Of a DNA stretch of 54,034 nt, positions 1 through 8,816 are shown piece by piece (positions within the stretch are counted from its first letter, which is position 1; each line of letters starts with the position of its first letter). Below the pieces are notes generated by a model. That model was not told where the DNA came from, did not search any database, and was given only the letters and a program-made list of their open reading frames with translations. Location of the stretch: positions 1 to 54,034 of the forward strand of contig CANQCT010000004.1 of assembly GCA_947589835.1 (NCBI GenBank). Direction: 5' to 3'. Position numbers and translations under genes: made by a program. Source of the DNA: an uncultured Clostridia bacterium. GTDB taxonomy: Bacteria; Bacillota; Clostridia; TANB77; CAG-508.

Positions 1-831
1 TGTAATTTATATGGTTTTATAAAATATAATCCTGCTTTAACAATAAGATTACCAAAATTGAATAAAGAAAGAGAGGACATTAAGCATTTATATACACAAG
101 AAGAAATAGATATAATTTTAAACAGATTTAAAAATAATGACGCTTTTACTTGTGCTTTCTTGACTTCTTGTTTTACAGGAATGAGAACTGGTGAGGTTTG
201 TGCTTTAAGTTGGGATGATATTGATTTTGAAAATGAAATAATTAGTGTTTCTCATAATGTTTATGATAAACCTAAAGATAAAAAGGGAAGATGGTTTATT
301 GGTACAACAAAAACATCATCTGGTAAAAGACAGATTCATATAAGTAAAACATTATTAAATGCTTTAAAAAATTATAAAAAAAAGCAAGAATATTTAATGA
401 AGGTTTATGGATCAAATTACAATTATTATCATTTAGAAGATGAAATTAATGAGTATGGTAAAGTAATTGAACAAAGAATCGTTAAAAATGATAATACTTC
501 AAATGAAAACATTTTCCGTTTAGTATTTACAAAAGAAAATGGAACTTATAATGGAACAGATATAACTAGGTATCCATTTAAGGTTATACACGAAGAACTT
601 GGAATAGAAAAATGTAGATTTTATGATTTAAGAGGAAGTTATGCAACTAAAATACTAAAAAATGGTGCTGAAATTAGAGATGTTGCAGATATACTAGGTC
701 ATAGAAATATAGAAACAACAGAAAATTATTATATATCAAGTACAGAAGATTCAAGAAAACAAGCAAATGATTCTTTTGAAGAAATAACAAAATCTAATGT
801 GATTGATAACATTGCAAAATATAATATATAA
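1..831 (+). CDS. Tyrosine recombinase/integrase, C-terminal part (5' end outside window)
   Basis: The frame is open from base 1, so the first residues belong to a longer protein cut by the window edge; the TTG at 58 is probably not the real start. The visible part is the catalytic domain of a phage or ICE-type tyrosine recombinase: TGMRTGE carries the first catalytic Arg, then a strand-turn Lys region (TKTSSGKRQIHIS), then FYDLRGSYAT, LGHRNIETT and the nucleophile in ENYY. Such enzymes cut and rejoin DNA at attachment sites to move an element. In the usual HxxR box the His is Tyr here (YDLR), which is uncommon. Being the first gene of an accessory, gene-decay-rich segment, it probably marks the edge of a mobile element or its remnant. 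The family call is secure; activity is uncertain. Confidence 0.9.
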   Translation, partial: CNLYGFIKYNPALTIRLPKLNKEREDIKHLYTQEEIDIILNRFKNNDAFTCAFLTSCFTGMRTGEVCALSWDDIDFENEIISVSHNVYDKPKDKKGRWFIGTTKTSSGKRQIHISKTLLNALKNYKKKQEYLMKVYGSNYNYYHLEDEINEYGKVIEQRIVKNDNTSNENIFRLVFTKENGTYNGTDITRYPFKVIHEELGIEKCRFYDLRGSYATKILKNGAEIRDVADILGHRNIETTENYYISSTEDSRKQANDSFEEITKSNVIDNIAKYNI

Positions 832-975
832 TTTTACCATAAAATATCCTCTAAAATATTATTAAATAAATTTCGCTATTTTTATTGCTTATTTTTTTAT
901 TACGCTATATAATATGTCTAGTGAAGAAATATTATTATCTTCACTAGAATAAATATATTTGATTCAGTAAGCGAA

Positions 976-1003
976 TGTGGACAATGTCCACGATTTGTCC
1001 ACA
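976..1003. repeat. Cluster of GTGGAC/GTCCAC half-sites
   Basis: GTGGAC-AAT-GTCCAC forms a perfect short inverted repeat, followed 3 bases later by TTGTCCACA, which can also pair with the first TGTGGACAA. Three half-sites within 28 bases, about 150 bases after the recombinase gene, could be a protein-binding or recombination arm site. Nothing in the sequence proves either. Confidence 0.35.
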
Positions 1004-1122
1004 GAATATAAATATTTATAATAAACTAAATACTATAAATATTAAAAATATAAAAGATACTTTGTTCTTGAAAGTATTGAAATATCAATAATATTACAAA
1101 TATTATAAATATTCATAATATT

Positions 1123-1185
1123 AAAGGTTATAGTTCATGTGGAAGTGGGAAAAAATACAAGAACTGTTGTGGAAGAAACCAGTAA
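1123..1185 (+). pseudogene. SEC-C zinc motif remnant
   Basis: This short open stretch ends in a stop and encodes KGYSSCGSGKKYKNCCGRNQ, an almost perfect SEC-C zinc-binding motif (CGSGKKYKNCC), normally the C-terminal tail of SecA or of small accessory proteins. Upstream the frame becomes low-complexity AT sequence and hits a stop at 1078, with no plausible start codon. I read it as the last piece of a deleted gene. The rest of 832-1353 is AT-rich sequence without other coding signal. Confidence 0.6.
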
Positions 1186-1216
1186 TATCAAAATAAAAGA
1201 GTGTATCCAAAAATTT

Positions 1217-1245
1217 AAAATAGCTATGTTCCCATAGCTATTTTT
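1217..1245. terminator. Hairpin with T-run
   Basis: Arms AATAGCTATG and CATAGCTATT close a short loop and are followed by TTTTT. It sits after the SEC-C remnant and before the 1354 gene, as expected for a factor-independent terminator. Confidence 0.65.
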
Positions 1246-1280
1246 AAAATGTCAACATTCATTGTTGGCATTTTTCATTT
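1246..1280. terminator. Second hairpin, duplicated near 10.5 kb
   Basis: TGTCAACA and TGTTGGCA form the stem of a terminator-like hairpin followed by TTTTTCATTT. The same 35 bases recur at 10526-10560 after the Rpn-family gene, so this is a repeated terminator. Confidence 0.6.
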
Positions 1281-1353
1281 AATAATCACTTAAAAAATAT
1301 TTACTTTAACGATTATAAATGATAAAATTTAATCGTGAAAGGAACAAAAAGCT

Positions 1354-2793
1354 ATGTCAAAAAAATATAAAATTGGTATTGATATTGATAATGTGTTATC
1401 AAATTTTAATGAAATATTATTAGAAGAATTTTTAAATCACGATAAAAAATTAAGAAATACTGGAATTATAAATAATGATGCATATATAACAAGAGGAATG
1501 TTTGATTGGAGCAAAGAAGAATTAGATGAATTTTATTACAATAATATTGAAAGAATTGCTAAGAACCTTAATGTTTTAGAAAATGCACCAGAATATATAA
1601 GAAAATTAAAAGAAGAAGGAAATGAAATATATATTATAAGTGGTAGAGATAATGGAGAATATTCTGATCCTTATAAAATGACTTTTGATTGGTTAAATAA
1701 ATATAATATAGTATATGATAAACTTATACTTACCAATGCTTATAATTCTTTAGAAAAAGCAAAAATATGCCTAGAAAATGATATTGATATAATGATAGAT
1801 GATTCTACTAGAATTTTAATAGAAGTTGATAATAGTGGAATTACTGCATTACTTATGGATACACCTTATAATAGAAATGAAAATGATTTAAAAAGAGTGC
1901 ATAATTGGAAAGAAATTTATGAATTTATTACCTCTTTGAAAAATAAAAAAATAAATGTGATTTTAGATACAGACACATACAATGAATGTGATGATCAATT
2001 TGCTCTTAGCTATTTACTTAAAAATCAAGATATATTTAATATCGAAGCAATAACTGTAGCGCCATATTCTCATAAAGAATACAATGAATCAGTAGCAGAA
2101 GGACAAGAAAAAAGTTACAAAGAAATATTAAAAATATGCAAATGGTTAAATTTTGAAACAACCAATAAAGTTTTTATGGGCTCCAATGATTATATTGTAA
2201 ATGGTTATAATGAAAAAAATGATGCAGTAAATAAAATAATAGAAGTTGCTTTAAAAAATGATAAAACATATATTATGGCTATAGGAGCTATTACAAATGT
2301 TGCTTTAGCAATAAAAAAAGAGCCTAGAATTTTAGAAAAAATAGAAGTAATATGGCTTGGAGGACATAGTTTATTACAAGATAATAATTTAGAGTTTAAT
2401 TTTAAACAAGATATAGCAGCAGTAAGAATTGTATTTGAATCAAAAGTAAAATTAACAATAATTCCGTGCAAAAATGTTGCATCTAATTTGAGAACATCAA
2501 TTTATGAGCTAAATCATTATTTGAAAGATAAAAGTGAATTATGCAATTACTTAATTGATAGATTTTATAATGATGGCTATCACGGAATACAAGAAAGAAG
2601 GACTATTTGGGATATATCTGTAGTTGCATATATGATAAATAGGAAGTGGTTTACAAGCAAAAAGATAAGCCTACCTAATATTAATGATAATACATCCTAT
2701 GAATTAACTAATGATAATCACAAAATAACAATGATAAACTATATAGATGTAGATAAAGTATATAATGATTTATTTAAAAAGTTAGGAGAATAG
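1354..2793 (+). CDS. Fusion of 5'(3')-deoxyribonucleotidase-like HAD domain and nucleoside hydrolase
   Basis: Residues about 1-195 are an NT5C-type HAD phosphatase: GIDIDNVLSNF holds the nucleophile Asp pair, IISGRDN is motif II, and DIMIDDS is the acidic motif. Residues about 200-479 are an inosine-uridine-preferring nucleoside hydrolase: VILDTDTYNECDDQFAL is the calcium-binding DTDxxxDD signature (here with E/C inserted), followed by AIGAITNVALAI and a late WDISVVAY. Together the two halves would strip phosphate from a nucleotide and then hydrolyse the N-glycosidic bond, a salvage or nucleotide-clearing step in the cytoplasm. AAAGGAAC lies just upstream of the ATG. The gene leads a tight cluster with the HD hydrolase 15 bases downstream. 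The fusion is the unusual point; substrates are inferred. Confidence 0.8.
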   Translation: MSKKYKIGIDIDNVLSNFNEILLEEFLNHDKKLRNTGIINNDAYITRGMFDWSKEELDEFYYNNIERIAKNLNVLENAPEYIRKLKEEGNEIYIISGRDNGEYSDPYKMTFDWLNKYNIVYDKLILTNAYNSLEKAKICLENDIDIMIDDSTRILIEVDNSGITALLMDTPYNRNENDLKRVHNWKEIYEFITSLKNKKINVILDTDTYNECDDQFALSYLLKNQDIFNIEAITVAPYSHKEYNESVAEGQEKSYKEILKICKWLNFETTNKVFMGSNDYIVNGYNEKNDAVNKIIEVALKNDKTYIMAIGAITNVALAIKKEPRILEKIEVIWLGGHSLLQDNNLEFNFKQDIAAVRIVFESKVKLTIIPCKNVASNLRTSIYELNHYLKDKSELCNYLIDRFYNDGYHGIQERRTIWDISVVAYMINRKWFTSKKISLPNINDNTSYELTNDNHKITMINYIDVDKVYNDLFKKLGE

Positions 2794-2808
2794 AAAGGAG
2801 CAAGAATT

Positions 2809-3417
2809 ATGAAATTAACAAGTAAAGAAGCAAGAGAATTACTAGAACAAGAAAGAAAAAATGCCACTAATGATAAATGGATAGATCATTGTATATCTGT
2901 TGGGGAAACAGCAGGTATAATTGCAAAAGCACTGAATGAGAAAAAATATAATGTAGATATAGATAAAACTATAACTCTTGGATATTTACACGATATTGGT
3001 AAATATAATGGTGAATCTCAAGGACACGTTATGAGAGGTTATAACTATCTAAAAGATAAAGGCTATGATGAAGAATATTGTAATATATGTTTAACTCATT
3101 CATACTTAAATAATGATATTATTTGTACTGCTGGGGGAGTTCCAAATCCAAGTGATAATACTTTTTTAGCAGAATTTGTGAAAAATCATAAATATACAAT
3201 AGAAGAAAAAATAATAAATTTATGTGATTTAATGTGTCCACAAGGGAAAAAAATATTTACTATTGATAAAAGACTAATTGATATTATGATTAGAAGAGGG
3301 GCATATTCAAATACTCAATATCATATTAAAGAAACATATAAGCTGAAAGAACATTTTGATAATTTATTAGGCTATAATCTTTATGACTTATTTCCAGAAA
3401 TAAAAGATAATTTGTAG
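2809..3417 (+). CDS. HD-domain phosphohydrolase
   Basis: This is a 202-residue soluble protein with an HD-superfamily metal site: His near residue 25 (DHCISVGETAG), then GYLHDIGKYNGES around residue 64 containing the HD pair, and a distal LCDLMCP helix. HD enzymes of this size hydrolyse phosphomonoesters or nucleotides. It begins 15 bases after the nucleotidase/nucleoside-hydrolase fusion, with GAAAGGAGC as ribosome site, so the two are probably co-transcribed and may act on the same nucleotides. The exact substrate cannot be told. Confidence 0.8.
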   Translation: MKLTSKEARELLEQERKNATNDKWIDHCISVGETAGIIAKALNEKKYNVDIDKTITLGYLHDIGKYNGESQGHVMRGYNYLKDKGYDEEYCNICLTHSYLNNDIICTAGGVPNPSDNTFLAEFVKNHKYTIEEKIINLCDLMCPQGKKIFTIDKRLIDIMIRRGAYSNTQYHIKETYKLKEHFDNLLGYNLYDLFPEIKDNL

Positions 3418-3427
3418 GGGAAAGTTT

Positions 3428-3648
3428 ATGAAGATAGCAATAATTGAAAGAATAGAAAATTATGATGAAAAAAAACCTTTTAATAATATGGAGAAAAGCC
3501 TATTAATAATAAAGAATATAAATTTGATGAATATAACTTGGTAAAAATTCAAAATAACAATATAGTTGCCGTGCAATGGCATCCAGAAGTCCTATATGAT
3601 ATAAAACTGTTTAAAAAGTTTATAGACAAGTTTTTGAAAAATAAATAA
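3428..3648 (+). pseudogene. Class I glutamine amidotransferase remnant
   Basis: An ATG with a good ribosome site opens MKIAIIERIENYDE, typical of the start of a class I amidotransferase or gamma-glutamyl hydrolase. The frame stops after about 38 codons, while another frame continues to the stop at 3646 with IVAVQWHPEV, the family's catalytic His-Glu motif. The nucleophile-Cys region is missing altogether. The gene therefore has a large internal deletion plus at least one frameshift. No CGG is involved, so this is ordinary decay. Confidence 0.7.
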
Positions 3649-3679
3649 ACTGTAGTTTTACTTATAGAATGGAGAAAAT

Positions 3680-4243
3680 ATGGAAACAAAAAAAGTAATT
3701 GAGAAAAGAAGAAGTATTAGAAGTTTCAAAGATGAAGATGTTAGCAATGAAGTAATTGAAGATATAATAAATTGTGGCAGACTTGCTCCATCAGCTAAAA
3801 ATAGACAAAATTGGTATTTTATAGTTTTAAGAAATACTATAAAAGACAAAGTTGCAGATTTAATGTTGGAATGTGCTAATAATAATGATGAAGCAGAAGA
3901 AAGAAAAAAACTAAAGACTCCTAGTAGTGTTAAACCTACCGCAAATGTAATAAAACAAGCACCAATATTAGTTCTTATATTTAGAGAGAAAGATGATAAT
4001 TGGATTGTTGGAGATAATTTATCAATAGGTGCTTGTGTAGAAAATATGTGTTTAAGAGCAACTGATTTAGAAATTGGTAGCTTATGGATTAGAGATATTG
4101 TATATGTTGCAGAAGATGTAGCAAAATTGGTGGGACACGAAAATATGGAATTAAATTGTGCAGTTTCATTTGGAATAGCAAATCAAAATCCAAAACAAAG
4201 ACCTAGAAAAGAATTAAAAGATATTGTAGAATGGTATAAATAA
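3680..4243 (+). CDS. Nitroreductase family protein (FMN oxidoreductase)
   Basis: At 187 residues this is the usual length of a compact nitroreductase. The N-terminus IEKRRSIRSFKDEDV is the FMN phosphate-binding RRSxR motif, followed by RLAPSAKNRQNWYF, which contacts flavin, and a C-terminal VSFGIANQNPKQRPRK. Such enzymes use NAD(P)H and FMN to reduce nitro groups or enones; the natural substrate is not evident. It stands alone between two broken genes, with GGAGAAAATATG as start context. Four cysteines occur, but no ferredoxin-type cluster spacing. Confidence 0.88.
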   Translation: METKKVIEKRRSIRSFKDEDVSNEVIEDIINCGRLAPSAKNRQNWYFIVLRNTIKDKVADLMLECANNNDEAEERKKLKTPSSVKPTANVIKQAPILVLIFREKDDNWIVGDNLSIGACVENMCLRATDLEIGSLWIRDIVYVAEDVAKLVGHENMELNCAVSFGIANQNPKQRPRKELKDIVEWYK

Positions 4244-4268
4244 TAATTAAAATAAGGGAGAATAGAAA

Positions 4269-5241
4269 ATGCAGAATAAAAATGAAATATTAGAATTTTA
4301 TAAACAAACAAGTTTATATACAGATTTAGGATTATATAAGCAGTTTGCTCAAGAATTGCCAGATAATATAGATAATTTGTGTGTTTTACAAAGAATGCAA
4401 ATAATCCATCCAGTTGCTTTTAATAATCCTAATATTAGAAAAGAAACTAATTGTTTTTGGGGAGATATGACTCAAGTACCAATTACTAGATTAAACTATG
4501 AAGATGATATATTTCCAACTGCAGCCTCAATGATAAATGAGCTATTAAGAAAAGATAAAAATTATTCTACAAAAAGAGAAGCAAAAAAATAAAATTCACG
4601 TTACTTGTAGAGGACAGGCAATATTGTTATGCAGTATTTTAAAAGCAAAAGGTTATTCTTCACGAGTAAGAAGTGGATTTGCACCATATATAAAATATGA
4701 TGGAGTAGCATACGATCATTGGATAACAGAATATTATGATGAAAATAAAAATAAATGGGTTTTAGTTGATGCAGATGAACATTGCCCAGATCACGAGATG
4801 GGATTTGACTTGAATGATATACCTAGAGATAAATTTATTTTTGGTGCAGAAGCATATTTAGGAATTAGAAATAACAAATATAAGACAGAAGAAATATATT
4901 ATGCTTCTGATCCTGCTACTTTAGGTCTTAAAGCATCATTAAGAGGATTATTTTATGATTTTCATTCTTTAATGAATGATGAAATAATATTTTTACACCT
5001 ACCAAAGTATATACAAGATAAACAATTTGAATTAACAGAAAATGAATATAAGGAACTAGATAATTTGGCAACTTTATTATTAAATCCAGATGATAATTTT
5101 AAAGAATTATTAAATATTTGGAACACAGAAACTAAATTTAGAATTATGTCTGGAGCATTAAATAGTTAAGATAATGGTTATGATGATTCATATATAAAAA
5201 ATCTTGTTGATTTTAAACTACTAGAAGAAAAATGTAAATAG
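4269..5241 (+). pseudogene. Transglutaminase-like protein, broken by A-run frameshift and in-frame stop
   Basis: Two halves form one protein. The first frame (from 4269, ribosome site AAGGGAG) ends at 4590 in a run of seven A. Removing one A joins it to the frame that continues to 5169, giving VTCRGQAILLCSILKAKGYS with the nucleophile Cys, then YDHWITEYYD and WVLVDADEHC with the His and Asp of a transglutaminase-like triad. After the TAA at 5167 the same frame stays open to a TAG at 5239, so there is also an apparent premature stop. The break is at a homopolymer, unlike the CGG sites further right. Either decay or A-tract slippage is possible; decay is more likely given the second lesion. Confidence 0.7.
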
Positions 5242-5358
5242 CACAAATAATAAATAAATTTAGAAATAAATATTGTTTTTTAAAATTAATTACTATATAC
5301 TTAGTTTAGAAGTTGAAGAATTTTTAAAATAAAAATATAGAAGGAATTTTTTATAGAT

Positions 5359-6084
5359 ATGAATGATATGAATAAAAAAATTATTGTTAGTGATTATGAT
5401 AAAACATTCTATATAAGCGATGAAGATATTGAAAAAAATAAAATTGCTGTGTCTGATTTTGAAAATTTAGGAAACATATTTATAATTGCAACAGGAAGAA
5501 GTTTTTTTGATTTTAAAAATAAAGTAGATGCCTACAATATAAATTACAATTATGTAATACTAAATCACGGAGCAACAATAATAGATGGAGAAGACAATGT
5601 TCTTTATAATTTCCATATAGATAATAATATTATTCCAAAAATTAAAAATGAACTTCATATTGAAAATGCTATAGAATATTTTTGCTGTAGCAAGTTAGAA
5701 AGTAGGGTAAATTTTGAACATACTGAACTAACGAAAATACGTGTTAAATATAATACTAAAGAAGAAGCAATGAAAGTAAATGGAATTTTAAATAGTAAAT
5801 TTTCTGAATATATAAATTCTTATATTGTAACAAATAGTGCAGTTGAAATAATATCTAATAAAACTAACAAGTCAAATGCTATTAAATTATTAACAAAAAA
5901 GTTTAACATTAATGAAAAAAATGTTTATACTATTGGAGATGGATTTAGTGATATTGAAATGGTAAAAGATTTTAACGGATATTGTATGGTAGATTCAGTT
6001 GAAGAATTAAAGAAAGTTGCAATTAAACAATATACAAGTGTATCAGAACTAATAATAGAAGTAATGGGAAAAGAGAATGAATAA
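5359..6084 (+). CDS. Cof-type HAD phosphatase
   Basis: This 241-residue protein carries the HAD type IIB layout. IIVSDYDKTFY holds the nucleophile region (DxDxT is here DYDKT), IIATGRSFFDF is motif II, and YTIGDGFSDIEMVKDF is the C-terminal magnesium-binding GDGxxD motif. The alpha/beta cap sits between them. Cof-type proteins dephosphorylate sugar phosphates, flavin or cofactor phosphates in the cytoplasm. It lies at the end of the plus-strand accessory cluster and about 30 bases before a strong promoter that serves the next gene. Specific substrate unknown. Confidence 0.85.
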   Translation: MNDMNKKIIVSDYDKTFYISDEDIEKNKIAVSDFENLGNIFIIATGRSFFDFKNKVDAYNINYNYVILNHGATIIDGEDNVLYNFHIDNNIIPKIKNELHIENAIEYFCCSKLESRVNFEHTELTKIRVKYNTKEEAMKVNGILNSKFSEYINSYIVTNSAVEIISNKTNKSNAIKLLTKKFNINEKNVYTIGDGFSDIEMVKDFNGYCMVDSVEELKKVAIKQYTSVSELIIEVMGKENE

Positions 6085-6112
6085 TTATGCTGTTATGGGA
6101 GTATCGTACAGC

Positions 6113-6141
6113 TTGAAACAATATACATAATATGATATAAT
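6113..6141 (+). promoter_or_regulatory. Sigma-A type promoter
   Basis: TTGAAA, a 17-base spacer and TATAAT lie upstream of the foreign membrane-protein gene. Two small hairpins (CCCAAATGGG, then GAGGAAATACCTC) lie in the leader between promoter and start codon. Confidence 0.7.
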
Positions 6142-6212
6142 TATGTTATGCATCCCAAATGGGAATGTAAATAAAATTCGAGGAAATACCTCAGAAAGAA
6201 AGGATTTTGAAA

Positions 6213-7856
6213 ATGAAAAGCATCTTCTGGAGAGTCATCGGGGTAGTTGTAACCATTCTTATTGGTATAGGCATAAATTATTTGGCCTTACCAGCGGGGA
6301 ACGTAAGAAGCCCGGGAATGTGGCTTTTCTGGCTCGTTATTTTTTTTATAGGGTTAATAATCCAGCTTATTATTGACTTTATAAATGACAAAGGTTACAT
6401 TTGCTCAATAGTAAGTGCAGCACTCTGTGGAGCAATGCTCGTCGTACTGATTGTTGGAGGCCTCACATCTTCGTATTTGTTCAATGCAACAGCTTATCAG
6501 AATTTAGTCACAATGGAAGAAGGAAATTTTGAAAAGGATATTAATCCTATTCAGAATATTAAAAATATTTCCATTGTAGACATGGAAACAGCAACTAGGG
6601 TAGGTGATAGAACAGTAGGGTCAATTAAAAATGCTTCTTGGTACGAAGTGGATGGTGAATACAATCTAATTGAATATCAAGGAGAGCAGTACAGGCTATC
6701 TCCTCTTAACTATGGTGGGTATTTTAAGTTTACAAAGGCTAAATATAGTGGAATTCCTGGCTACGTATTAGTAAATACCTCTACGCAGGAAGCACAATTT
6801 GTTGAGCTTGAGCAAAAAATAAGATATTCTCCTAGCGCTTTCTGGTCATTTGATCTTGGAAGGCATTTGAGAGGACAGTATCCAAGTTATATATTTGGAA
6901 CACCCTTTTTTGAAATTGACGAAGAGGGAAATCCATATTATATAACAGCTGTAAAAAGCCCTACAATCGGATTATTTGGAGGAAAAAAGGAAAACTCATT
7001 TATTATTACTAACGCTGCCACAGGAGAAAGCAAAGAGTACTTAACAGAAGAATTGCCTGAGTGGGTAGATCACGCTTATGACTTAGAGTACCTAATGCAA
7101 GTTGCAAAATATAATCTAACGTATGTACATGGCTTTTGGAATGCATTGTTCTCTAAAACTGATGTATTAAAAACAACGTACTCCTATAGAAGTCCCAGAA
7201 ATACGGGAACAGGAGAACCCGCTTTTGCTGGATACAATACAGTACTTACAGCCAATGGTGACATTGTATTTTATACTGGACTTACTCCGGCAAGCAATTC
7301 CGAATCCAATGTTGGGTTCATTCTGGCTAATCCAAGAACCGGTACTATTACAAGATACACTTGCTCAGGTGCAGAAGAAAAATCAGCGCAAGACTCTGCC
7401 GAAAGCCTTGTACAAGACTTGAAATATGAAGCAACTTTCCCAACTGTATTAAATGTAGACGGGAAAGAAACCTATTTTATGCTTCTAAAAGATAAAGCAG
7501 GACTTGTACAAAGATATGCTTTGTGTAATGTTGAAAACTATACAAAGGTAGTTCAAGCAGATACAATCGAAGAAGTGTTAAGACTATACAGGCAGAAATT
7601 AGGCAATGGTTCAGGTACCGCAGTAGACGATGATAATCTCCAAAAAGCAGAAGGCATAATTCAAAACCTTTATCAGGCGCAGCTTGATGGATGCACGTAC
7701 TACTATTTTACAATTGAAGGAAGTACAAACTTGTATATGTCTTCAATTAAAAATAGCAACAAGCAGGTAATGCTTGAAAAGGGCACAAAGGTATACATTG
7801 AATATGTTAAAACTGCTGAAGAAGGAGTTTTCGAAGTTTACAAAATCCAATTCTAA
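6213..7856 (+). CDS. Uncharacterised membrane-anchored protein, likely horizontally acquired
   Basis: The 547-residue protein begins with two or three hydrophobic segments (roughly residues 5-25, 30-55 and 65-90), then a large polar domain of about 450 residues with many Tyr and aromatic strands and no cysteine-rich or catalytic motif I recognise. I do not know its function; it resembles the large membrane proteins carried by integrative elements. ATG 6213 is preferred over TTG 6207 because AAAGAAAGGA lies 8 bases before it. Base composition differs clearly from neighbours: codons such as CCG, GCG, ACG and GGG are frequent and GC is visibly higher. It has its own promoter and terminator, so it looks like a self-contained cassette inserted between the Cof gene and a truncated HAD gene. 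No in-frame CGG is present. Confidence 0.7.
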   Translation: MKSIFWRVIGVVVTILIGIGINYLALPAGNVRSPGMWLFWLVIFFIGLIIQLIIDFINDKGYICSIVSAALCGAMLVVLIVGGLTSSYLFNATAYQNLVTMEEGNFEKDINPIQNIKNISIVDMETATRVGDRTVGSIKNASWYEVDGEYNLIEYQGEQYRLSPLNYGGYFKFTKAKYSGIPGYVLVNTSTQEAQFVELEQKIRYSPSAFWSFDLGRHLRGQYPSYIFGTPFFEIDEEGNPYYITAVKSPTIGLFGGKKENSFIITNAATGESKEYLTEELPEWVDHAYDLEYLMQVAKYNLTYVHGFWNALFSKTDVLKTTYSYRSPRNTGTGEPAFAGYNTVLTANGDIVFYTGLTPASNSESNVGFILANPRTGTITRYTCSGAEEKSAQDSAESLVQDLKYEATFPTVLNVDGKETYFMLLKDKAGLVQRYALCNVENYTKVVQADTIEEVLRLYRQKLGNGSGTAVDDDNLQKAEGIIQNLYQAQLDGCTYYYFTIEGSTNLYMSSIKNSNKQVMLEKGTKVYIEYVKTAEEGVFEVYKIQF

Positions 7857-7886
7857 AAGAAAAAAGGAAAGAGCAAATTGCTTTTT

Positions 7887-8132
7887 TCAGGCTACTGGCA
7901 AATCCGCCAGCAGCCTTTTCTTTTTTTCATCAACTTCAATAGGACGGTAATATTTATATAATTCATCTCTTTCTTTTATATATGAACTTGGAACTAAATT
8001 GCTACTTGCTAAAATAGACCAAGAAGTTGCACTATTTCCACTAGTAATAGTTTTATCAAAATCTGCAACAACATAAATATTTTTTAAATCTGAAAACGGT
8101 AGCAATTCTTTAACATTTGAATGAATAATCAT
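7887..8132 (-). pseudogene. Truncated HAD-family pyrimidine 5'-nucleotidase-like gene
   Basis: The N-terminus is intact: KNIYVVADFDKTITSGNSATSW contains the HAD nucleophile motif DFDKTIT of the UMPH-1/phosphoserine-phosphatase type. After about 68 residues (near 7930) the homology stops, and the remaining codons come from the terminator of the convergent foreign gene. Motifs II-IV are absent, so the product would be inactive. The junction is best explained by insertion or deletion when the 6.1-7.9 kb cassette arrived. The missing 3' half is not found elsewhere in the window. Confidence 0.65.
7888..7930. terminator. Intrinsic terminator of the foreign gene
   Basis: AGGCTACTGGC and GCCAGCAGCCT form a GC-rich stem followed by TTTTCTTTTTTT. 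It lies 30 bases after the stop of the membrane-protein gene. On the minus strand it also supplies the last codons of the truncated HAD gene. Confidence 0.75.
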
Positions 8133-8486
8133 ATTAACTCCTTAATATAAACTCTATTTTTACTTCATTAATTCTTTGTGTTAGAGAGTATTAATAACTT
8201 GAATATGAGATTATTATATCAAATTTTATTAAGATTTCAAGTTTTTAATACATGTTTGGAATAAAAATAAAATAAAATTAATGGAAAATGGTATAATGCT
8301 GATCTGATGTTACAAATGTACTAATATATAAAAAAGTAAGCAAGGCAAAAAATGTATTAACAGAATATGATAATGGAAATTATTGACATTTACACCATAA
8401 AAAGCAAACAAAAAATAAGAAAAATAATTTGATTAATTAACTGTAAGAACTAGTATAGCATAAATTAAGAATTTTTAAATAAAATA

Positions 8487-8515
8487 TTGATAATTTTATA
8501 AAAATAGCATATAAT
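8487..8515 (+). promoter_or_regulatory. Promoter of the toxin-antitoxin pair
   Basis: TTGATA, a 17-base spacer and TATAAT end 41 bases before the antitoxin ATG. The leader contains the repeated word AAGGAATGT/AAGGAATAT. The rest of 8150-8486 is AT-rich with a weaker TATAAT near 8294 and no gene that I can see. Confidence 0.65.
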
Positions 8516-8556
8516 ATTAGTAAGGAATGTAAGGAATATGGAAAGGAAGTGATTTT

Positions 8557-8814
8557 ATGGAATTAGCAAAAGTAACAACCAAAGGTCAAGTAACTATTCC
8601 AAAATCAATTAGAGAATTATTAGATTTAAAAGAAGGAAGTAAAATTCTTTTTATTCAAAAAGGAAAAGATATAGTTATTCAAAATTCTGCAATGTTAGCT
8701 TTAGAGAAAATACAAAATGCATTTGATGGTGAAGCAGAAAGGCTTGGCTTAGAAACAGAAGAAGATGTTGTCCAAATGATAAAAGAATTTAGAAAAAATA
8801 GAAAGAAGGATTAG
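8557..8814 (+). CDS. AbrB/SpoVT-type antitoxin
   Basis: At 85 residues it has the classic swapped-hairpin AbrB fold: AKVTTKGQVTIPKSIRELL, then LKEGSKILFIQKGKDIVIQ. The C-terminal half is a charged helix (EAERLGLETEEDVVQMIKEF) that would contact the partner toxin. It binds DNA as a dimer and normally represses its own operon. The PIN-domain gene starts 2 bases after its stop, the standard antitoxin-first order. The ribosome site GGAAAGGAAG lies directly upstream. Confidence 0.9.
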   Translation: MELAKVTTKGQVTIPKSIRELLDLKEGSKILFIQKGKDIVIQNSAMLALEKIQNAFDGEAERLGLETEEDVVQMIKEFRKNRKKD

Positions 8815-8816
8815 TT

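Noticed and set aside
7225..7422. Alternative-frame gene inside the foreign membrane-protein gene
   Set aside because: It is an overlapping frame without its own ribosome site; the main frame is continuous and convincing.
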